The notes beneath the pieces were generated by a model, which saw only the letters and a list, made by a program, of their open reading frames with translations, made no database searches and was not told the DNA's origin. Source: Fomes fomentarius (Eukaryota; Basidiomycota; Agaricomycetes; Polyporales; Polyporaceae). From it: 64,000 bases of DNA. The stretch is taken from NCBI GenBank assembly GCA_022606135.1, contig JABYQN010000012.1:1240001-1304000 (forward strand), in the 5' to 3' direction. The translations under genes and the position numbers were made by a program. Positions 16,586 through 25,565 of the stretch are shown in pieces. Positions within the stretch are counted from its first letter, which is position 1. Each line of letters opens with the position of its first letter.

Positions 16586-19500
16586 ACGTCTCTACCTTGC
16601 TTTTTACGGACTTGCCTAGACGATACGCTACGATACTCTCAGACGAACCACCGCCAGTACAACGGCGTTGGCGCCCGAGTCCGGTCCCGCCTCGTCCTCT
16701 GTACCTCTGTACTTTACCTCAGACCTTTGAATCCAGCCCTCGTTGTCTCAGATCTCGCCAGGCTTGACAGTTTGGTTCGTCTCCCAAACTTGCGAGTCGT
16801 CAAGCCGTTGTTCAGCCCTCGCATCCGTCGTTCTCCGTGGTTTCCTTCCCACTCTGGTTTGACTTCGCTTTGACTTTCCACATACACCCTTTGGTCGTTC
16901 CTTCACGTCTTTCACGGCATACACTGGTCCAGAATCGATAGTCAAAAATGTTCGGGCTCGGTGGCATATAGCCTTCGGTGGAGATTCAGGGTGCATATCA
17001 TGCCGCATCTCAGCTTTCATTCTCTTGGACCTTGAATGTAATTCTTGGTGGGAACAAAGGAGAAATTACACAGAGTCATCTTTGGCACAAAGAAAGGCTT
17101 GCGATGGGTCATGTTTGGTGCAACCGGTAATTGGACCCAGAGAAGGTCACCTAAATTGGTGTAAGAAAGTCTCAGTGCCGTATAGGTCTCAGTGCCGTAT
17201 AGGTGACATAGCATACCCCATGAACGTGACATTTGAGGGGACCCCTTTATGGCCCTTTGGCAAGTTTCCTTTCTCATCCATTCTATGTTGCACCTTATCT
17301 CACTCCTGAGGTTTTCTTTTGGGCTGACTGAAATCTTACATGAGTTCCCCACAAATAAGACCTTTGCATCAGGAAAAACCCCTAGCTGATTAGAAATGGA
17401 TGTTGATAATCAGCTCACTTACTAGGGTCAATCTGCACATAGTAACTAATTTACATGACATAGAAAGGTGGCGTGATCAGTGAGCACTAATCTGCACTAA
17501 TTAATATCAATCAGTGTCATTTTGTGGACAATTAGTGAGACTATGTCCTTGGTCTTTTTTCAGATCATAGTAATAAGAGTGTATGGGTCATTTGTGACCA
17601 GATTCAAACAGTACAGCTTTGGTGATGTGTAGGTGGCAGAAATGGGAATCAACAAGAATATTTCTTTTTGTGCCCTTAGCTGGAGTTAAACCAATGACTG
17701 TATGCTTTTGCACCACCCCTATGAGAAACATACAAACCTTTGACCACTACAGCACTGCTGCCTTGCAACCTTTGGCAGTACAGTCAAATATATCCCCATC
17801 CTTGCTGGACTTGGAGAAATTCTTGTAGATCTGCCTGTGGAATGCATCAATACTTTGCTACATTGTAGTCAGTATGTGCACACTATTCCTTCCTTACTAC
17901 TGCTTCATATCTGCTATGGATGTATCAAACAACTTCATAGATTACTATAACTCCAAAGCTATGCTCCAAAACTGCAGCAATAAGTGCTACTAGTAGAAGT
18001 ACAACATGGATCTATTTTAATTGTGCCCTGTTTGCTAGCATTATTGTTGAGGTCTGGCAGTGGCAGTCCCATCGTAATACTTGTCAATTCCCCATCCCTG
18101 CTTCAAGTCAGATTTGAATCCTCATTGGACTACCAATACTACAGTGCTTGACTGTTGTGAGCAATTTTGGGTAAGCCCCTTTAGTGACTCAGTGTGAATA
18201 ATGCACAGGTGTCTCTGAATCTTCAAGCTTTGATAAGTTGGTGATAATGGTACATGATAAGTGATAGAATAGCAACAATGAACAGAAGGCATGAGAGTCA
18301 GTGAATAATGGCTGAAAAGTTGAGAGAATTAACTCTAAATAGTGTCAATCAAAAAGGGTGGCTTTACTATTCACCCTAAAGGAGGCCATTAGATATAATC
18401 AGCCCCAATTTGTGCTAATTAGCTAGAGGCACTTTTCCTGATGTGAAGGAACCAAAGATGTTGGCTATATCTTTTGTGAAGGTGAAGTTTACCAAAACAT
18501 TTCTGGCACCTGGTTTGGGACCAGCATCTGTTGTGTTTCTGGCTTATCAAGCACACTCATCTCGAGCTCCTACTTGTTATGGTTTTGGTCTAGTCAGTAA
18601 TAAACACACACAAGACATCATTAGTTTTGATTGTTGTGTACCTTATTATTGTTCCATGTTGCCCATTGGTACCAGTTTTTATTGCACTTTAGTAGTGATC
18701 CTTATATTCATGACAGTCTTCTCTAATGTCTCATACTCTGACTATTATCATGCTCATCTAGGTTTGTATGAACATAATGAAGTTTCTAAGTCCATCAATA
18801 CATAAGCCACTTGAACTGGTACATTCTCCCTCCATTTGTCTCAGGCATGCCTTGCCCTTGCTGTATCATTGGCTCAAAGCTACCTCCCTTTCCTCTTGGG
18901 TTTATGGTATCTAGCAGGTCTAAGGAGCATCCACACTCAGCTCTGTTTCTCCTCTTTCATCTATTGGCAGTCATCCCTCTGTGCCTACTGCTGGTGCACA
19001 GTGTCTGGCATTAACGTTTCCTCTTCTGTCACCATCATGATTTTATCTGACCTCTTTATTCCTCAAGCTCCTCTCTTCCTCCTCACCTCCAAATGTTGTG
19101 CCCTTGGACAACTTCCTTGGCCACAACACTTCCACACATCCTCTCCTCTCTCTAGGTGACAGTATCTGCCCACTGTGCCAATCAGTAACTAGCCAATTCC
19201 CTTATGTGCACTGTAAGGGCATGTAAGGTGAAAGGAAGTGAGTGCTTGTGGCTCATAAGGACTAGATTTCTCCAGTCATGCTTGGTGAATAGCTCTGCTA
19301 GTTCTAAAGTTATGTCTACAAAATTCTCAGGAGTTCATGATCATATATGAAGCATCTAACATGCAAAGTTTCATCAGATTCAGACAAAAGTAGAACTTGA
19401 TATCATATGGTCGGACAACCTTGTCTTTGACTGTACAGAATCTCTGCCCACCTTCCTCAACATCACCCTGGAGCTTTTGTAATAATTGCAGTATTGTGTT

Positions 19501-20020
19501 TGGTTCAATTATTTCCACATATCTCAAAAGTCTTTACTCCCCCCACACCAGTTAGCCTTTTCATGAAGGTCCTCTAGAGATTCTGGGCCTCTGAGTGCTA
19601 TCTCAGCAGACTATCCATGCTATCCACTTGATCTCTTGTCTGGGTCAGGGACTAAATCCTGTGATTGCTGGTGTACCACATACTTAGTGGTAGATTAGGC
19701 TTATTACATGGTCTGTGACTATGGTATACACTCAATCAGCTATTTTTGCCAGCACCAGCCCCTTCTCACAATAAGTGCAAATTGTGCTTTATCCCCTAAC
19801 ACCTCCCCTTGAAATGCTCTTCCCCATCCCCACCATGTGACCTCCCATGTATGGGTGCCTTCCATGCCAGACAAGCCAACTCTGACCTTAAGCATTGGTT
19901 CATGTTGATGCAGACAACAACCACTACTGCCTCTTGGACCCTTGCCCTCACTGACTCAACAACATCACCTCACCACCTGGTAGGCTCACCAGCTACCTGC
20001 ATTTCATTGCCACTGCTCAC
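16586..20020. other. Gene-poor, AT-richer region at the start of the repeat zone
   Basis: No convincing protein gene was found in these 3.4 kb. Base composition shifts to AT-rich compared with the block on the left. Short frames (for example 17025-17309, 18443-18805, 18836-19159) show no recognisable motif and no splice-consistent partners. The part nearest 20020 probably belongs to the Gypsy-type element whose gag follows, but I could not find an LTR border or primer-binding site. Confidence 0.4.
17169..17202 (+). repeat. 17-bp perfect tandem duplication
   Basis: The unit GTCTCAGTGCCGTATAG occurs twice back to back (17169-17185 and 17186-17202). A recent slippage event is the simplest explanation. 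Confidence 0.8.
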
Positions 20021-20315
20021 ATGAACTCCACAACCCCTTCACCCCTTGTTACTGCCCAAACCCTCTGTGTGCCCACCTCATCTGAAGCTACTTGCACAGC
20101 CAAAATGATGGCCAGTCAACTCAATCTGGCTGCAAAAGCCTACATTGACATGGCAATTATACAACTCTTCCAGACACTACAATCTAATGGAGGCAGCATT
20201 AAGATCAGCACACCTGACAACTTTGATGGCACCAAGTCCCACTACAACACCTGGAAGGAACAGGCCAATCTCTATGTTGGAGGTATGGACAAGAATGGTG
20301 CCATCAGTAATATTA
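20021..20315 (+). mobile_element. Gypsy-type LTR retrotransposon: gag, 5' part
   Basis: The frame from 20021 encodes a gag-like N-terminus. A low-complexity Thr/Ser/Pro start is followed by a helix (AAKAYIDMAIIQLFQTLQSN) and the motif ISTPDNFDGTKSHYNTWKEQ, resembling the F-G-x5-W box found in basidiomycete Gypsy capsids. It is cut at 20315 by a Harbinger transposon; the gag continues at about 23424. The element is defective. Its 5' LTR and primer-binding site could not be defined. Confidence 0.7.
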
Positions 20316-20481
20316 TAGCCTGTTTGGAAACCACAACATGCCTCGGCTATTGCATGTTTTTGCGCCTTGGCTAGTGGACCTGGGTGCTCTCTGTCATGAG
20401 CGTGAGAGAGTGACAGAGTGCACCCTCGGCATTGTCTGGACAATGTACTTCATGCTTGCACAGTGGATGTTGTTGATGTAA

Positions 20482-21850
20482 TTGACTCCCATGCTGCTGC
20501 CACCTGATTCTAAACGACGCATCTTACTAGTATGGGCCGCAGCATATGTGGTTCATCTTGTAATGAGTGCTGCTACACTCTCAGCCTCATCCATTCTAGA
20601 CCGCATACCATATCATACTTCTGCTTTATCTGGACATGCTTGGGTTCTGGAACTACTCAATGGCCACCCCGACCATATCAAGAATGAGCTTGGGATGCAA
20701 AAGTATGTGTTTCACACACTTGTAGCTGCTCTTTGGACCTGTGGTTTATAAGATTCCTGCTACATCAACATAGAGGAAAAACTGGCAATTTTTCTTTACA
20801 TGTCAGTTACTGGTCTCTGAATCCATCATGTTGGTGAAAGGTTTCAACATGCTAATGAGACAATTTCATGGTAAGTAACATAGCTCATGTAATACACATG
20901 CTTACATAAGAGCAACAGATACTACCGTGAAGTGCTAGATGCACTCTCAAGCTTTCCTTTCTACAACACCTATGTGCACCTCCCTCCTTGCAATGCTCCA
21001 GTTCCTGATCATCTCTACAATAATCCCAAGTTCTATCCATATTTCAAGAATGTCTTGGTAGCCGTCAATGGGTTACACATTCAATGCACTCCTTCAGCAG
21101 CAGATGGTCAACTGGCCCAGGACCAAAAGGGTCAGGTTATGCAGAACACATTGGCTGTCTGTGGTTTCGACATGGTCTTCTACTACATCGTTAGTGGATG
21201 GGATGGATCTGCCTCAGATTCATACATGTACAATGATGCTAGACTAGTTGATTTTGCACTTGCTGATGGCAAGTGCTACCTTGCAGATCCAGGCTTTGCT
21301 CAGTGCAATGCCCTTCTTGTTCCCTACCGGGGTGTTCGATATCACTTGGCTGAATGGGGCTGAGCTAATGTGAGGTGAGCATAACTTGACATATTGCAAG
21401 GGAGGTGTTGTTCAACTGAACCCCATCCATAGACCCTAGAATGCAAAGGAGTTGTATAATCTCCATCATGCATCTGCACGCAATGTTGTTGAACGCATTT
21501 TTGGGGTTTTTTAGCATCATTTTGGGTAGGTGATCACTTGGTTGCTAAACACACATTTTTGACCACAACACAAAACTAGAATTCTGGATCGCCCACCAGA
21601 GTTTGACATGGATGTTCAAGCTCGGATCCCATCTGCCCTGGTTGCTGTGCACAACTTTATATGGATGTATGACCCAGATGAACTGGCTGACTTCAAAGAT
21701 ATCTTGGAGGATCAGCCCAATGTGGATGAGTTTGGAGATCTGGCATCAGGCCCACCAACCCATACTAAACAGAGGTGGGCAGAGCAAACTCGAGATGGAG
21801 TGGCAGAGGCAATGTGGGCAGATTATATAGCATACATGAAGAATATGTAA
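20482..21850 (+). pseudogene. Harbinger transposase (DDE_Tnp_4 type), degenerate
   Basis: Pieces in several frames follow the order of Harbinger transposases: an N-terminal helix region (20482-20751), then a core frame (20932-21363) with NVLVAVNGLHIQC, FDMVFYYIVSGWDGSASDS, CYLADPGF and the signature PYRGVRYHLAEWG. After it come NAKELYNLHHASARN and VVERIFGV in a further frame, and a C-terminal frame (21608-21850) with ALVAVHNFI. In active relatives the first catalytic Asp sits in a GAIDGTHI-like motif; here that position is Asn (VNGLHI). The second Asp (LADPGF) and the Glu (VERIF) are present. Some frame changes may be introns. The protein would cut and paste the element at its inverted repeats. 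Confidence 0.8.
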
Positions 21851-21856
21851 CTACTG

Positions 21857-22982
21857 TCAGAAGGCCTCTCGCAGACGGCACTGTACCCATGCCTTTTGGA
21901 GACCCTTTGACTCTATGCTATTGTAACTATCTGCCATAGCCACATCCTTGGTAAACAAGTCAGTAAGGTCCAGCTTCTCAATGTCAGACAGCTCTGTCTC
22001 AAGCTTCTCCATGCTTGCAATGGCCTTGGTCTTATGCACAGGAGTTGCATCAACCCCAATAGGACGTGTTGATCCCACTGCAGCAAAAACTTTAGTGAAG
22101 CAGTCAAGTCCAAATTGGATCTCTCCAAAAGCATGAGAAGTGGTAGGATGAGCTCGCTGTGAAGATGATGCACCAGGAGCTGGAGTGGCAGCCTTACACT
22201 TCATCGAAGCACTGATGACTGGAGTGCTTGGACAAGATGGTGTTTGAGGCTATATGCACAAATAAGCTGGAGACCTATCACAACTGAATTGATATTTATG
22301 TTTGAGATGCCATCCTCTTCTTGAGAGTCTGGCTCTGGAAGTTGGAGTCAGCCACCGTATCCTGAGCCTCATAAGTAGGCATAGGGGTTTTACCCTTGCC
22401 ATGCTTCCTTTGAGCTCCACCACAATGGACATGCTCACCCCTTGGATTGTAGGGGATAAGCTCCCACATGGCATGATAGTGGACCCAACCCTTGGACTTG
22501 AAGGGTGATGCCCCAGGATGGGCCTGATGATAGAGAATGCATATAGGGAAAGACAGCCATAAATGATCACACATACCTGGCAATAGGCCTCCCATGCAGG
22601 CTAATCAGCTGGAGTGACGTTTCCTCCATTCTCCACAGTCTATGAGAAGCCAGAAGCCACAAGCAGCTTCTCTACAATTCCCAAGATGCCTCGAAGCTGA
22701 AGCCAAGATTGAGACAGAAACGATCCCTTCGAAAACAATTTGACTTACACTCTGCCATTTGTTCCGGCAAGAAGATCCACTCTTCACCCCTCCAAAAGTC
22801 CTTGCAGCAATGACTGGGTGTGCAATTTTCTTCCATATTGAGTCCGAGAAGTTTCCACCATCTCCTCTGGCAGGCTTGTGGTCTTTGATAGTCGCAAAAA
22901 GCACTGTGATGTCATTGTTGGTCCAGACTGCCTTCTCTTTCCTGCCGGGAGGTGCCGGGACAGGCTGTGTGTCATCGGCCAT
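21857..22982 (-). CDS. Harbinger-encoded Myb/SANT-like DNA-binding protein
   Basis: On the minus strand, the start at 22982 opens MADDTQPVPAPPGRKEKAVW. A Myb/SANT-like domain follows, with WTNNDITVLFATIKDHK, FSDSIWKKIAHPV and SSCRNKWQSV, and a likely donor after WQS. Further exons contain WEAYCQ, then FKSKGWVHYHAMWELIP, and the last one (22204-21857) holds a helical C-terminus (KLETELSDIEKLDLTDLF). In PIF/Harbinger elements this partner protein binds the ends and carries the transposase into the nucleus. It runs opposite to the transposase. Splice sites look sensible and I saw no in-frame stop inside exons, so this half of the element may be better preserved; exact exon ends are not fixed. 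Confidence 0.65.
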
Positions 22983-23420
22983 GAGAAGCAAGTAAACAGG
23001 AGAAGTGCAGCTCAGTGCAGACAGAATGTGATGGAGTACAGTGCGGCAACAGAGGCACATTGATGCGACGTGCCTGCAACACACTGCGGGGTGTGCACAT
23101 TGTCACAGGATGTCACTCAAGTCACTCTAGGTCATGACGCATCCGGCCCGGACGTTACCCTATCGTCGTACAATAAGCCCCTGTATGTTACCGCTTACGG
23201 ACTTATTGGTACCTTACTTATGTCCTGATATGGTCATTTACATTCCTTTAAGGTACTTATAAGGCTTGCGCATCACTCTGTATTCCTTACGCGTTTGCTT
23301 GGTACAAACACGAATTCATCCTTTTGTTGCTTGCTTCCCTGTTCCCTTGCGTGCTCGCTCTGCTTGCTTCAATAAAACACACATTAGCTGAGGTGTGTTG
23401 CTGTTTCCAAACAGGCTCTA

Positions 23421-24360
23421 TTATTCTACATCTGTGGCAAGCACATTGAGCAGTGGTGCAAGACCTTCATGCAGAAGCACTATAGCAACAACATGTGGAC
23501 ATTTATGACTGTCAAGGACTTCTGGGACAAACTAGACAAGTACTTCATTGACCTGAACCTGGCCAAGATCACTCAGGCTCAACTCAAGAAGTGCTACATG
23601 GGCAACCACAAAGACAACAACTTGTTCCAGGACTTTGAGAAACTTGTTCAGCAAGCTGGCTTCAAGATGACTAATGCCCATGCCCTCAAAATATTCTCAA
23701 GTGCAATGCCCACACTTCCATCATCCAAACAATCTATGCATCCAACAACAAACCTACCAACAATGACACATGGAAGCTGTGCATCAAGAATATTGACAAA
23801 CTCTAGCACAAAGGCCAGATCATTATGCATAGTGCACACTTGACTAACATGTTCAACACCCACACTCCCTCATGCAACTTGACTTCTACCCACAACAACT
23901 CTTATCACACTCCATACCCACAGGCTCATGCCCCACAACTGACCCTAACCACTCCCCAACACCCTGTCACCTGTAATGGTAGCACCAGCATCATATATGG
24001 TGGATGTGGTGAGCCCATAGACCTTGACTGTGCCTGCATCAAGTGTGGTGGTGGTCTAAACTGGGACTTGATTCCTCTTGTATTTTCTCTACATGTACTA
24101 ATAGCACACCCAATAAAAAAACTGAATAGAATACAAGAGCTCAGTCTGAGCGTGGTGGACACCAAAACCAGTGTTTATAGCATCACACAAGAGGGGCCTC
24201 AACTGTTTAAGGTGGTACACAGGTCTGGCACAAGGCACTAGTTGGACATATCATTGACCACTGAGAATCCCAAGACAGGTGAGCAGATGGACTTAGTGTG
24301 CTTTGTGGACACTGGCTGCACAGGTTCTTGCATACATAGGGACTTAGTATGACAAGCTAG
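23421..24360 (+). mobile_element. Gypsy-type retrotransposon: gag 3' part and protease
   Basis: Downstream of the Harbinger element the gag resumes with IEQWCKTFMQKHYSN, FWDKLDKYFIDLNLAKI and a helical capsid-like stretch. A low-complexity Pro/Thr/His segment follows, as does a broken region near 24000-24070 with scattered Cys (GCGEPIDLDCACIKCGG). At about 24250-24340 is an aspartic-protease motif, VCFVDTGCTGSCIHRDL, whose DTG is the catalytic triplet. Retropepsin would mature gag-pol. Stops and frame changes interrupt the reading (for example just after RDLV), so it is defective. No RT belonging to this copy was found downstream. Confidence 0.7.
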
Positions 24361-24395
24361 ACTTATGATGCACCTGCTAAAGAACCTCGGTGTTG

Positions 24396-24483
24396 TCAAG
24401 GTCAAGGTCAGAAGGTCAATAGAGGTCAAGGTCATTGACCTTGACCCCCAATTTGACCAGTCATTGACTGGTCATTTGACTGG
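24396..24483. repeat. Cluster of GGTCA / TGACC words with two near-perfect palindromes
   Basis: At least seven GGTCA words lie within about 90 bases, many spaced as GGTCAAGGTCA. Two palindromes stand out: 24424-24446 (11-bp arms around one T) and 24455-24473 (9-bp arms around one T). It sits just after the Gypsy protease fragment. It could be a hairpin-forming or protein-binding site, or simply slippage-derived; function is unknown. Confidence 0.7.
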
Positions 24484-24979
24484 TCAAAGTTAAACAGATA
24501 TTGCATAAGCATCCTCATATGGTATTGGGCATGTGCATGTGTGCACCTAGTATGCAAGCACATTTGAGCCAACTGCTACTCATATACGACACCTGATGGA
24601 TTATGGTGTAACATAGAGACAGGACTTGGCTGTGTAGTAACCTGGTATATGTCTGGAATATGGAATGACACTCTTTGTATCCCTACCATGCCCCTGTGAG
24701 GAAACATCTGGGCATTCTTTGAGACACAGACAGGTGACAACAGCAAAACTATCAAGTATCTCAACAACACGACACATATCTGCACCTGGTGCACCAGCTG
24801 CTTAGATCACTTTGTTAGTATTGTTCAGGCTGATGAAGCTGTTTGTGTGAACAATGGAGAATTAGAAGGGATGTGAAGCAGGCAGGAGGTGAGAGATGCA
24901 GGTACGTCATGAGAATCATCATGTCAATAGTGACATACCAATCATTGTACTATACATAGGCTATTATAGGACCCACAGC

Positions 24980-25510
24980 TTGCATGGTTTGCAGCAACAT
25001 GGAAGTGTTAGGCAAATATCCTGGACACACAGGGTGTCATACCTATTGTCAGCAAAAGGGGTACCATGCTAGCCCACATCCGCCATTGCCCTCTTGTCAA
25101 ACAAGATCAGCTGAAGGACCTCGAGCGTGAGCTTGCTGAGGTAGAGAACACTCCTTTGGGTCTAGTCACCCCTCCCATCTCCTGTACTGGTTCATCTGCC
25201 TCATGTTATGAAGGGTCCCCTACAAAAAGAGCTCATATGCACCTTGGTACCCAGTGTGGTAATTCTTTGGGGTGGATCATGATGTGGCAACTTCTGAACT
25301 TCCTTCTTTGACTGGTGCTGTGGCTGCTTCAAAGGACTTCTGCAAGCACTGCTATGAGCAAAATGCCACACATCAGGAAGAGTTTGAGGCAGACCTATGC
25401 AAGCTGTTCATTGCCGCAAATATCCCATAGTATGGTGTGTGGAACCCCAGGCTGTACCTCTTTGTCAACAAGTGGGTCCCCAGTGTGAAGGCACCTCTTC
25501 ACACTGGGAT
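24980..25510 (+). mobile_element. hAT-like (DUF659-type) transposase fragment
   Basis: A plus-strand stretch contains a degenerate BED-like zinc-finger tail (MLAHIRHCPLVKQD) followed by a coiled helix (DLERELAEVENT). In another frame come CKHCYEQNATHQEEFEADL, LFIAANIP, a stop, then YGVWNPRLYLFVNKWVPSV. The last part resembles the start of the DUF659 region that precedes the hAT catalytic core. The catalytic core and C-terminal dimerisation domain are absent, so this is a truncated relic. It abuts the epimerase pseudogene on the other strand. Confidence 0.5.
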
Positions 25511-25565
25511 AGAGGACCTTGAGGAACGTCTCCTTGTGCTTGCCCCATTCATCTGCCACGTAGTC

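Larger units (their letters stand above)
20316..23420 (+). mobile_element. PIF/Harbinger DNA transposon inserted in Gypsy gag
   Basis: A 3105-bp element bounded by imperfect terminal inverted repeats of about 40 bp. The left end reads TAGCCTGTTTGGAAAC and the right end, reverse-complemented, reads TAGAGCCTGTTTGGAAAC; similarity continues for about 20 bases more. The flanks are TTA (20313-20315) and TTA (23421-23423), the canonical 3-bp target duplication of this superfamily. Inside are a plus-strand DDE transposase and a minus-strand Myb/SANT-like gene, the normal two-gene content. The transposase shows frame breaks and a changed catalytic residue, so the copy is probably inactive. The insertion splits a Gypsy gag sequence whose two halves flank it. 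Confidence 0.88.
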
